Below are positions 10,724 to 20,404 of a DNA stretch of 64,000 nt, one piece after another. The translations under genes and the position numbers were made by a program. Positions within the stretch are counted from its first letter, which is position 1. Each line of letters begins with the position of its first letter. The notes below the pieces were generated by a model that ran no database searches, had not been told where the DNA came from, and saw nothing but the letters and a program-made list of their open reading frames with translations. The DNA is from Pegoplata infirma (lineage: Eukaryota; Arthropoda; Insecta; Diptera; Anthomyiidae): assembly GCA_963921195.1 (NCBI GenBank), contig OY992538.1, positions 1,674,001-1,738,000 on the forward strand. The letters run 5' to 3'.

Positions 10724-12015
10724 ATATAAGGAGTGAGATCATAAAAATGTTAACACACATTTTTGCCTACAACTTTGGTGTAAAGCTTCCAAATTTTTTT
10801 TTTTTCGGCAGTTTACATTTTAAAAATATGTCAGTTAATAAATTAATTTACATCATGAGTTTTAATTTGCAATTTTTTACACAATGGACGATGAAAGAAA
10901 AGTGCGTTCAAAAATAATTAAATATTTTCAACAAAACCAAACATGGACATACAAAAAAATTGCCAAAGAAACTAATGTATGCCGCCAAACAGTTTCAAAA
11001 GTGGTAAAAAGGTATCTGGAACACCTAACAATTGAAAGGAAGCCGGGAACAGGAACAACGACTGGTTATCGTAACATTGGTAAGGCATATAAAGTTAAAA
11101 GCATCCTTAAGAGAGCTCCTAACACATCTGGCAGAAAAACAGCTCGGTTAGCCCAATGCTCAGACTTTTTTGTACGTAAAGTGAAACGTAAGGCGGGACT
11201 AAAGTCCTACAAAGTTCAAAAAGTTCCCGATAGAAACGCTTTTAAAAATTTGGAGGCCAAAACCAGAGCTAGAAAATTGAAATCAAATTTTATAAAAAAA
11301 TACAACTGTTGTGTAATGGACGACGAAACTTATGTCCTGGCTGATTTTGCGCAGCTCCCTGGTCAAGAATTTTATGTTTCCGATGTTCGAGGAAATGTTG
11401 CGGAAAAATTTCGGTCAAAAAAGCAAACGAAATTCCCCAAAAAATTCCTAGTATGGCAAGCCATATGTAGCTGCGGCCAAAGAAGCCAGTCATTTGTGAC
11501 ATCTGGCTCTATAAACAGCGAAATTTATATCAAGGAGTATTTGCAGAAGAGACTTCTTCCGTTCTTGAGTCAGCACAATGTATCCACTTACTTTTGGCCC
11601 GATTTAGCATCTTGTCACTACAGCAAGAAAGCGCTGGAGTGGTATAATGATAATAATGTGGTTTTTGTACCAAGAGAGGCAAATCCACCAAACTGCCCGG
11701 AGCTCAGGCCAGTGGAGAGATATTGGGCTCTTGTTAAAAAAGAATTAAAGGGCACAAAAAAGGTCTCCCAGGACATGCAAGATTTCACCTGCTCTAAAAA
11801 GGTGACAGAAACTACCATAAAAGCCTTAATGGGAGGGTTTCCGGAAAAAGTGGATAACTTTGTTCGTAGTGGTTAGAGTTCCATGCGGTTTTTTTGTTAT
11901 GATTTTGTATTAAATTTTATTTAATAAAAATTTGGTTTGAAGTCCTAAAATTCAGTAGTCTGTTTTTTATTTAACTTTATGTGTGTTAACATTTTTATGA
12001 TCTCACTCCTTATAT
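10724..12015 (+). mobile_element. Complete Tc1/mariner-group DD37E transposon
   Basis: The two ends are perfect inverted repeats of 37 bp (10724-10760 and 11979-12015), reading AAGGAGTGAGATCATAAAAA inward. The outermost TATA bases include the TA target, so the exact end is ambiguous by 2-4 bp. The element is about 1.29 kb and holds a single intact transposase gene. Perfect ends plus an open reading frame indicate a young insertion. It sits in repeat copy 1. Confidence 0.92.
10884..11876 (+). CDS. Tc1/mariner-group transposase, DD37E type
   Basis: Intact 330-residue transposase that would bind the terminal inverted repeats and catalyse cut-and-paste transposition into TA sites in the nucleus. 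The N-terminal half has two helix-turn-helix-like parts: about residues 5-45 (KKIAKETNVCRQTVSKVVKR) and about 70-115 (ILKRAPNTSGRKTARLAQCS). The catalytic RNase H-like core shows D147 in VMDDETYV, D240 in YFWPDLASCHY and E278 in CPELRPVERYWA. There are 37 residues between the last two, giving DD37E rather than the DD34E of Tc1 or DD34D of mariner. DD37E transposases are known from mosquitoes and other insects. The start is the first ATG in the frame, about 160 bp inside the left end; the length is normal for the group. An AATAAA lies about 45 bp after the stop. No frameshift or stop is seen, so the protein may still be functional. The first acidic residue could be D146 instead of D147. Confidence 0.93.
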   Translation: MDDERKVRSKIIKYFQQNQTWTYKKIAKETNVCRQTVSKVVKRYLEHLTIERKPGTGTTTGYRNIGKAYKVKSILKRAPNTSGRKTARLAQCSDFFVRKVKRKAGLKSYKVQKVPDRNAFKNLEAKTRARKLKSNFIKKYNCCVMDDETYVLADFAQLPGQEFYVSDVRGNVAEKFRSKKQTKFPKKFLVWQAICSCGQRSQSFVTSGSINSEIYIKEYLQKRLLPFLSQHNVSTYFWPDLASCHYSKKALEWYNDNNVVFVPREANPPNCPELRPVERYWALVKKELKGTKKVSQDMQDFTCSKKVTETTIKALMGGFPEKVDNFVRSG

Positions 12016-12699
12016 TATAGTAAGATTGAAAATAAATATAAAATATGACCCGCAATATGATTTAAATTAATTTACAATTCATGTTATTTTATATGTTTTG
12101 TTGTTTTTTTGTATTTTGCTAGTGATGACAAAAATTAATCGATATTCCTTCACCGATACCACTGAAGTATTGTAGAATGTGGTGAAACTCGGTCGTCGAA
12201 AGTGAAACTCATTCGACGTCGAAGTGATGCGCGTATTTAGAAATAAGGATGAATATTTATGATGCAAAACTTACGTGGTCAGTCGCAATTACCTTTTAGA
12301 AGTGTCTTATTCACTACCGTAAAAGTTTGCTTTTTCAATCAATTTTTTTTTTTGTATTTTTCAATATTTTGAAATTTTCATAAAAAAACGGTGTTAGATC
12401 GGAGATAAAAAGAAAAAATAATACTAAGCCCTTTTTGGTTAACAAGCGTATATTTTTAGTGCAGTCTTAAAATTTGTATATGGATAAATCATTTTGGGGG
12501 GCCGGGCCCGCCCCTGCGTACGTGCCTGGGCGAAGGTGTCAAAAATTGAGTTGTCAAAGTATAACTTGTATACATGTATTTGTTGAAAAAGTACGACTTG
12601 TAAACATGTATTGTGTACGTGTGAGGAATTAGAAAAATATAGTGATATTATTTTTTCTTTCACCTTCGCCTCTATGTATACTCTATGCACTGAAACGTC

Positions 12700-14120
12700 A
12701 ACGATGTATTGGAACTGATTAACTTGTGCGATTGAAATAAAAATTTTTGTTGTTAATAAGCTACCAAAGCTCACTTATAATAAAAAAAATAAAAAAAATA
12801 AATCTATAAATCGGGAAATTAAATAATCCCCATAAATCAGGGGATTGTGTCCATATTTTATTAGGATTATGCCCAGATAATGTTTGTTCATAGTCCCCAT
12901 AACCATTATCCGCATTATAAGCTAGTTCATTTCAGACCTTTCCCACTCAACGGAAATGGGGGATAATGCACGTGGGAGCCATGTCACGGCACCCCCATAT
13001 TTACTAAAGATCTCAAATAAGTCACAGTTTTTTGCGTATTTTTGTTAATAAAAAGCCAAGTTAAACCATTTTTCAAAATTGGGTTATGTGAGAACTGCCA
13101 CGCCCCTTTATGATTATCAATAGATGCCAGCACTATTCAAAAAAAATTCAACAATTAGTTACCAGATGAAGGTAAATTTATCGTATCTCACAAAATGTTA
13201 GTTAATAACGAGGTGTCGAGTTAAGACATTGGCCCTAATAGAGACATTTTACTGTTAATTATTAATGCACATGATGTTTTAATTTTTCATAAGAAAAACA
13301 AAAATAAAATAAATTGTTGTGGGTTCCCGTATTGTTTATTATTTAGAGGGTGTAGAACAATTAACACATTATTAGCCTCCTTTTTTTCATACATTCAATA
13401 TTTGCTAAAGGGATCTATGAAAAAAGTCAAAGCACTTGAACCAAAAACAGCACACACACACATACATACGTTTAATAAGTACATACATATAACAAAAGGT
13501 ATAAGGACTTTATTTCTTTTTTTTGTTGTTGAAAGGTTGTCAGGGTAATTATGCAATAATTTATGTGGTTTGTTTTTGTTTTTAATATAAAACTATACTT
13601 GGTTAAGGCATTTGATGGGGGTGTAAGAAAACAAAAGGATTTTTTATTTATTTATTTATTTAGTTTTTTTTTTGGTTGTGTGTTTGTAATAAACATCTGC
13701 TTATAAATGTCCAACTAATTTTAATAAATGTCAAAAATTTTAATAAAACACAATGATATAAAAAAAAAAAAAAACACCACATAATATAAGTGATAAATAC
13801 TAAAAATAACCCAGTTGATTAAAGAATATTGAATAGTGATAGAAATTATTAAAAAAAATTTACATAAATTAATGTCCGTCATAAAAATAAAATGTAAGCT
13901 TTTAAGTTTTCGTCAAAATATATTTTGAAATTGTGGAAAGTTTTAATCTAAAAACGTAAAGCAAGATAATTTTTCAGATTGAAAGCACTTCCATGCAATT
14001 CAATTCCACTTTGATTTGCATGAAAAAGTTAAATTTAACGGAGAGTTATTTTATAACAGAGCATTGAGTAATCCAGCCTAAATATTTAAAAAACTTAAAC
14101 ATTGAACTTTTGAATTTTTG
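12700..14120. other. AT-rich DNA with microsatellites and small repeat fragments
   Basis: Contains a GGATTATG/CCCATAA repeat fragment (12820-12965) related to DNA flanking 53088-54090. A (CA)/(CATA) run lies near 13450-13490 and (TTTA)n near 13645-13665. At 14018-14083 there is a fragment of the ATTACTCAATG-ended element found whole at 60219-60350. No gene recognised. Confidence 0.45.
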
Positions 14121-14737
14121 GTCACGTGTACTGATTAAAAAACCATGTACTGATTTTTTAAAATATGATTTTTAACATAAACACCTAAAAAATAATTTTA
14201 CTCAAAAATTCTAAACAAAAACTTATTTTTATAAAATAAGTCGTCAGAAAAGTTTAACATAACTTAAGTCTGAGATAAATTCTATTAGATGAATTTTAAG
14301 GACTTAACGCGAAATTTATCTGAGCATATGGATTTTCTATATTTTAATTTAATTGCATGAATTCTAATAAATCTGATATATTTCAACAAGAATAGGACAT
14401 CAGAGTTTAAGGAGTTTCATCCTCTTAAAAATCTGAGGGTTTTCGTACTGATGAAAGCTCATCGAACTTCAAGGTTTTTTAAAGAAATATGTATTCTTAA
14501 TCTGTCAGGTTTTCATAAAGAAGATGCTTTAGACCTAAAGGGAAAAAGTCCACTGCAGGATTTTCCAAAAAATTTTAATATCAAAACCTTTGGGATTTTT
14601 ATTGTTTTCTGTATTCCAAAAATTTTGTTAAACTGCATTTTCTGCAAAATAATTACAAGAGTTTATGCCAGTTATTTTTTACCAGTCGTTTTAACTAAAT
14701 TACTAGTTGACTACAAACAACAACAATTGTTATTAAC

Positions 14738-16267
14738 CAGTGTTGGCTACCGTTACCCTTTCAATACCGTTACCGATTAAAAACCCTTTGATATTGACTA
14801 CCGTTACCGTTACCAATACCGAAATAAAAATTTTTAAATACCGTTACCGATAAAAACCCGTTACCTTTATTCGGATATTTACCGGTATTATATCGGTTTT
14901 GTTTCGGTTGTCTTAATATTACTTATTTTTTCTGTATTAAAAACAGTAAAATATTTTTAATATACGTAAATTAAAAAAAAAATGTTTATTGCCAATCATA
15001 TTGTTATTTGGACAAAGCCAATGAGGATGTCGGTCCCACCAATGACCACATTCGCAATAAACAAAATTTTGGCAAAGTAAATGTGGAAATCGGTCTAACC
15101 AAAGATCACATTCGCAATTCACTGAAAATGTTCCAAAGAGAAATGTGAGTGCCACGAATTGTAAACATTCTCCAGTGGGAAGAGACAATCCTGAAATTGT
15201 GGCAAATCGCTAAAGTGTTTCTGGCGGTGTCATCCATGCAGCTATGCGTGGAGAGATTGTTTTATGGAGTTAAATACATAATGAGCCCTACTAGTACACT
15301 CAGAAGAAAAAATCGGTCGAAAAATCTGTAAAACAACTTTTAGTTTGAATTAGAAATTTAGCTGATTTTAAAATGGATATTTTACTTAAATTCTGTCTTT
15401 TAGAGAATAACAAATTTTTTCTATATTTTTACAGACTCTGTTTGTTGAATTTATTATGATTATTTATTTTTGTTCAAATTTCAGCAGATTATTTTGCAAT
15501 TTTGCAAAAAAGTTTTTGTTGACATTTTTTTAAGAAAGTTTTAAAATTTTTTTAATTCAAATTTAAACAATTAAAACTAAACATTATTCAAATGTTAAAA
15601 AAAATCAGCTGATTAGGTGTGTCTCCGACACCAGCCGCCCTACCCCTTAAAAAAACATCCCCTGAATCATCCTTGCCAAGTTTTTTTTATCCTGCCGATT
15701 TTTTTTTATCAACGTACCACTCAATTTCGATATTCACGCTGTTTATTTGAAATCAGCAGATTTTTCTGCATTCCTGACGGTTTTTTCTGCAGATTCTACC
15801 TAGATTAAACCAGACATACATTTAGCAAATCACGCGTGGTTAAAATGCAGATCTCTCATATTACTCAAAATACATATTTTTTTGCTTGTTGTACAAAGGT
15901 GTCTCTACGATCATGAGTTCGTATCTGTTGAATTACAATATTCCGTGAATTTTTTAATTTAATTCTGAGTTAATTCATAGAATTTAATTCTAGTACAAAT
16001 ATAATTATGTATAGAAAATGTACAGAATTTAGCAGTTTTTTAAATTTTTTTAAACACATTTTTTATTTTTTTACGCGTTTTTAGCAAATTTGTGACTTGG
16101 TAAAATTTTATTTATAATACCGGTACGTACCGGTATTGATGTTTCGGTAACGGTTCACCGTTACCGAAATAATCGAAAATACCGTTACCTTTACCGTTAC
16201 CGATATAAAAAATATGTAATACCAATACCGTTACCGATACCGTTATTCGTTTCGGTTGCCAACCCTG
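14738..16267 (+). mobile_element. hAT-type element with ACCGTT array and transposase remnant
   Basis: Ends CAGTGTTGGCTACC and inverted CAGGGTTGGCAACC, with a perfect 8-bp duplication TTATTAAC (14730-14737 and 16268-16275). ACCGTTACC/CGGTAACGG motifs crowd both subterminal regions (14750-14900 and 16120-16250). The interior retains a decayed piece of the transposase C-terminus at 15149-15331, plus a CACTCA end near 15296 that marks a further insertion. Non-autonomous. Confidence 0.85.
15149..15331 (+). pseudogene. Remnant of hAT transposase dimerisation domain
   Basis: The frame reads ILKLWQIAKVFLAVSSMQLC, then VERLFYGVKYIMSP. This matches the hAT C-terminal pattern (A-x-x-x-LAVPxSSxxSERLFS...) that mediates transposase dimerisation, with the usual S/VERLF core. 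Everything upstream is degraded and the frame ends soon after, where a CACTCAGAAG end suggests an inserted MITE. It is the only hAT protein trace found and supports the hAT call for 14738-16267. Confidence 0.6.
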
Positions 16268-16472
16268 TTATTAACTTAACTGATATTTTTTGAGTATTAA
16301 AAAAAATGTCAGTTTTTTCCTATTAGAAACAGATTTTTTTATGAAAACAAAAAAAACTTGAGCGTACTGATTTGAGTTCTGAATAAAATAGTCACCCTTA
16401 CCACCAAACCACAGTTTGGGGGTATTCCAACTTTTTCATTGCGTATGTAACGCATTGACGTATTTGGGACAA

Positions 16473-16676
16473 CGATTTTTTGATGACCTGGATTGCCTAA
16501 ACAGGGTCCCACTGACATCTCTAGCAGAATATGTTAGAGAATCGGGGTGGTTTGAGAGGTATAATTTTGTATATTAGAGGGGAGTATAGAAACAACTTTA
16601 AGGAAATCACAATGGGCCTTATGGCCTCTGAGTGAATTCGCCAAACTGGCGAACGCCTATCCAACATAACCTAAAC
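16473..16676 (+). repeat. Interspersed repeat ending in AACATAACCTAA, copy 1
   Basis: Shares the order GGATTGCCTAAAC, ACTGACATCTCTAG, AGAATCGGGG, GGAAATCACAATGGGCC and TATCCAACATAACCTAA with the inverted copy at 29757-29990. The CCAACCTAACCTAA-like terminus resembles 3' ends of SINE/LINE repeats in flies. No open frame. Confidence 0.6.
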
Positions 16677-16797
16677 TAACGCATTGAAATAACGGTCTAG
16701 AACCTCAAATAAATATAGATATTATTGGTTATTGATCGATTTTAACACGATACAGTACTAAATAAAAGTGCTAAGCTCCTAAAGTTTGGCATTAATA

Positions 16798-17275
16798 CAC
16801 TAAAAAAAACATTGTCAAATTACTAGAAAGAGTCTTGTAATCCAATTTTACCAATATTTGCGTTTTCCTTGTTTTTAACAAAAACTTTTTGATAAAAATT
16901 TAATTTTTTTTTGTAATTTCACATTTTTTGTAATTTTACAAATGTCCAAGGCAATTTTACAAAAAAAATCTAGTAAATTCACGAGAATTCCTTGAAAGCT
17001 TTATTTTGCAAAAAAAAGTTGTAAACTTACAGTTTTATTGGTTAAAAGCTTGTAAAATTACAAACAAGTTCGTAATTTTAACTAGGAATTTTCGTAAAAT
17101 AGGAGGTAGCAAAAAATCGAATAAAGTCACGAGAATTCCTTGTGAGTTTTACCGCGTAAAAAATTGCAAATTTACAAATTTATTGGTAAAAAGCTTTTAA
17201 AATGGCAAAATTATTAGTAAAAACCTTGTAAAATTACTAGGAATTCTCGTCAAATCGGAGGTAGCATAAAATAAA
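16798..17275. mobile_element. CACTAAAA-ended repeat with GTAAAATTAC phrases, copy 1
   Basis: Starts CACTAAAAAAAACATTGTCA after TA and contains repeated TTGTAAATTTACA, ACTAGGAATTCTCGT and GGAGGTAGCA phrases. The same series appears inverted at 47046-47560. The right boundary is not clear. Non-coding. Confidence 0.6.
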
Positions 17276-17437
17276 AATAACAAATTTTTTTAAAGTCTAT
17301 GTCTTATGGTCATAGACTGGTTAAGTTCGAAGATGGGTAAAATTAGACCAATGGGGAAATTCTAAGGTTTTATTATTTTTTTAATTAAAAAAAAATAACT
17401 GTTCGATTAATTGACTTTTATTAATCGATTTAGCGTC

Positions 17438-17606
17438 CAACCTGAATCAAATTGCGTCGCGTAAGGCGTAACGCCCAATAATTTTTCGTTTCTAATATTT
17501 AAATGTGACGTACCTAAATCAAACGGACGTAAAAATTTAAAATTTGATGTGTTTGTTTTTGTTTTTTTTTTTACGTCTTGCGCGACGCAATTTGATTCAG
17601 GTTCGA
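17438..17606. repeat. Foldback element of ~170 bp with TTGCGTCGCG arms
   Basis: Left arm AACCTGAATCAAATTGCGTC (17440 on) pairs with GACGCAATTTGATTCAGGTT at the right (17584-17603). Arms are about 30-35 bp around an AT-rich core. It is the first of three adjacent foldbacks. Confidence 0.75.
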
Positions 17607-17642
17607 CCCTTATTCGTTTTTCGAAAATCGTTATTTTTTAGA

Positions 17643-17843
17643 GGGTATTTATACACAGCCTTTTTTTGCTTGCAATAAAGTCTTGCAACTTTTTTTTGTA
17701 GGCAAACGGGGGTGAAAAGCATAGAAGAAGGAAAACAGAATTCGTGATTTTTTTTCTACCCCGTTTTCTTTTCACCCCCGTTTGCCAACAAAAAAAAGTT
17801 GCAAGACTTTATTGCAAGGAAAAAAAGGCTGTGTATAAATACC
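17643..17843. repeat. Foldback of ~200 bp with ~75-bp near-perfect arms
   Basis: The left arm (17643-17718) runs from GGGTATTTATACACAGCC to CAAACGGGGGTGAAAAG. The right arm (17769-17843) is its reverse complement, with a loop of about 50 bp. The arms are near-identical, so the hairpin is young or maintained. Confidence 0.85.
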
Positions 17844-17946
17844 GTCTTAAACATTAGAACAAGAGTTTGGTTTCGGTTGATCGACTAATCGAATTATTCT
17901 TAATCGTTGACAACTTTACAAAATAGTATATTTAAAACATTCTACA

Positions 17947-18633
17947 TCAAATGTCCAGCGAAAAAAACATGTGTACAGTAAATTTCGGAATAGTTTGTAT
18001 GGCTAGCCCTATATGGATCTAAGAAAATTGCGTTTTTGGTTTATAATTTTTTTAAAGGCTGGGAGGCGTGATCAATTATTGAAAAAAATTGTTAATTTCG
18101 TGTCGAGTTGCCTTGCTTAAATATTTATTAAATTAAAACGGATTGCAAAACAATCTCAAAAATTTACATCCCTGTATAGTTTTGTATGGGCTATCGATTC
18201 AAATTTTTTTTTTTCGAAAATTTTCCAAACCCGTTCTGAAATTTTCTATTTTTTAAAAAAAGTCTATTTAACAAAATCCGGCCACTTTTGTTATTTTTAA
18301 ATTTTTTTTTTTTTAAAAAAAGTGGCCGGATTTTTTATACATTGACTTTTTCAAAAAAAAAAAAAAAAAATTTTGTCGATAGCCTGCACAAAGCTTAACA
18401 AGAATGTAAATTTTTGTGATTGTGGTGCATTCCGTTTTAATTTGATAATTATTTAAGCAAGGCAACTCGACAGAAATTTTACCAATTTTCCAATATTTGG
18501 CCACGCCTTCTAAGCCCAGTTTTTGAAAAATTTAAAAATCAAAAACGAAGTTTACTTAGTTTTTTAGGGGGCTATTTGTACAACCTTTTTAAAAATTCAA
18601 GGGACACATGTTTTTCTGTAGCGGGACATTTGG
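17947..18633. repeat. Foldback of ~690 bp
   Basis: Outer ends AAATGTCCAGCGAAAAAAAC and the inverted GTAGCGGGACATTT pair. Inner pairs include GTCGAGTTGCCTTGCTTAAA with TTTAAGCAAGGCAACTCGAC. At the centre, AAAATCCGGCCACTTTTGTT pairs with AGTGGCCGGATTTT around a T-run. Arms are about 300 bp and moderately diverged. Confidence 0.8.
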
Positions 18634-18639
18634 TGTGTA

Positions 18640-19040
18640 ATGCCTAATTTATGTTTTTAGTGCATAAAAATCGCAACACTCTTATTTGTTTTGTAAATAT
18701 TTTTATTTCAATTAAGTTTTTTATGTTTTTTGTTTTTAAAATGTGTACTTACTTGTACTCTGACAATTGCATTATTATAATGAAATCATATTTCTTTTAA
18801 CTAAAATTACTTTTCCAGTACAAATTTGTTTCAAATTACATAATTTCATTATTCAAAAAATATACATAGACATGTAGGAAAATCTTTTTTTTATTTTGCC
18901 CCAGTTATCAAACAACAATTTCATACTTGTTTAAACATTAAACAATATCCCTCACCATTATCACACACCACCGCCCTTTAACTCTGGCTCTTTTTTGAAA
19001 GAAAACATCATACATAAACCACTTGACATCTGACATTAAA

Positions 19041-19075
<35 letters not shown>

Positions 19076-20025
19076 TTCGGTTTACATACATTTATGCTAT
19101 CCTTTAAGGAACAACAACAAAAACAAATCAAATACTATTATAATAATGAAATTTACTTAGAAAAAAAAACGTAATAAATAAAATTATGTTTTATTTGTTA
19201 CCAAACAAAAAACATTTTTTTGTACTTTTTTTGACTTATGCCACACTTCATAATATTTACTTTCAACAGAGAAATGATGAAGCACACATTCATTCATATG
19301 AAACATTTATGGTACACTTTCGAAAACAAGTACTACTTACAACCGAAACCAGCAACACTGTGTTGTCAGTAGAAAGTTTAGTGAACAGATGTGCAACTCA
19401 TTATAAAGCATTTAAGCGTTTAAATTGAATCATAAATGAAAATATTATTATTATACAAATAATATTGATGATAATAATGTATGTATGAACAAATTTCAAG
19501 GGAGACATGGTGTTTAAAATTTTATATGACTTAAATACCACCCCCTGATGTTGAGTTTAGTGTATTTTTTTTTTACGAAATTATAAATAATTGACACTTT
19601 AAGGGTTTTACTTAATACGATGCATTGAAAAAGGTACTTGACTTAAGTTGAACGCAAAAAATGTATAAAAAAAGTTAAAAGTTATTATTTTTTATAATGC
19701 TGAATGCATTGTATTTATCGCTTATTAGTGGTAAAGGGTATATCGAGGGCGAATATTCAAAAATTGATATCTGCATAATGAATATTTTAATGAAGAACTG
19801 TTATTTTCAGGTAATTCTAAGAGTTATTATTAAATTTTTTTCTACAAGATAATTAAAAACAATTGTTTTTGATATAATATTTTAGTTAAAAATAAATTTG
19901 AACAAAGTGAACACATGTTTATCGAAAACTCTCTTTCGAAATATTGTAGATAGCATGTTTTGAATATTCGCCCTCTTTATTTTATAGAAATTTGATCAAC
20001 AAAATTTAATAACATTAATCATTCC
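18640..20025. other. AT-rich DNA with a 29-T run
   Basis: Holds an uninterrupted T-run at 19043-19071. The open frame 19186-19428 has no recognised similarity. Nothing else supported. Confidence 0.4.
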
Positions 20026-20028
20026 CGT

Positions 20029-20275
20029 GTAGAAATGAATTAGATCTTTTCTGATCTGTTTATATCTATTCATATGTGATCATTAATCATGTCTGATTAG
20101 ATATAATTACATCTAAGACTACCAAAATCGAGATCTAATTATATCTAGGATTTGATCAGCACAAATTTGACTTTTGATTATATCTGATCAGATACAATTA
20201 TATACAATCAGATGCAATTACATATTATCAGATCAAATTAGATATTATAAGATCAAATCGATTTTTACACTGATT
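20029..20275. repeat. AGATCTAATTATAT-rich repeat, possible MITE
   Basis: TGATCAGAT/AGATCTAATTA phrases recur about a dozen times on both strands. The margins GTGTAGAAATGAATTAGATC and (inverted) GTGTAAAAATCGATTTGATC look like terminal inverted repeats. No target duplication identified. Confidence 0.5.
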
Positions 20276-20404
20276 GCTTTGATAAAAATTTTTGTTATTT
20301 CTTCTTACAGTCGAATTACAATTTTTAACATACCAGATAAGTTTTTCCCCTTAATTTATTTGAATTTTTTTGTCATAAGATAACAATTCATTCGTTAAAT
20401 CAAT

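Larger units (their letters stand above)
10288..12252 (-). mobile_element. Interspersed repeat, copy 1, split by the DD37E transposon
   Basis: Matches copy 2 (27828-29055) in inverted orientation over its length when the insertions are left out (about 670 bp of shared sequence). One end reads GGGGCTATTCCTGTTGTCAT, the other (minus strand) TCATCCTTATTTCTAAATAC. On the minus strand it can encode a small Arg-rich peptide; in this copy the frame is broken near its start. The GGGG end and CGCG/CGACG-rich margins hint at a DNA transposon, perhaps Harbinger-like, but that is a guess. Confidence 0.65.
8087..12528. mobile_element. hAT-like element with CAGGCACGTACG ends, holding nested insertions
   Basis: Left end CAGGCACGTACGTAGG and right end the inverted CAGGCACGTACGCAGG match at 15 of 16 bases. 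They are flanked by a perfect 8-bp duplication GGCGAAGG (8079-8086, 12529-12536). The interior contains the 35-bp minisatellite (8590-9480), AT-rich DNA, and a repeat (10288-12252) that itself holds the DD37E transposon. No hAT transposase frame was found. A similar GCAGAAACGTACGCAGGG phrase lies near 40640, inside another element. Confidence 0.7.
8066..12683. mobile_element. Outer MITE interrupted by a 4.4-kb element
   Basis: Left end GAGTATACAAAGAGGCGAAG and right end CCTTCGCCTC then TATGTATACTC are inverted copies, each next to TA (8064-8065 and 12684-12685). Without the inserted element (8087-12528 plus one copy of its 8-bp duplication) the MITE would be roughly 170 bp. Confidence 0.65.
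14120..16397. mobile_element. Degraded relative of the 706-1359 hAT-type element, split by another hAT
   Basis: The left part repeats TGTACTGATT after TTGGTCACG, and the right part reads GAGCGTACTGATTTGAG then AATAGTCACCC, paralleling the right end of 706-1359. Intermediate phrases also correspond (for example GAGTATTAAAAAAAATG). The element at 14738-16267 is inserted in its middle. The left boundary is uncertain. Confidence 0.55.

Noticed and set aside
15617..15808. Plus-strand Pro/Phe-rich 63-residue frame
   Set aside because: It lies in degraded interior of the 14738-16267 element and has no recognised similarity.
19043..19071. 29-T run as a terminator or retroposon tail
   Set aside because: No matching retroposon body or target duplication was found next to it; such runs are common in AT-rich intergenic DNA.
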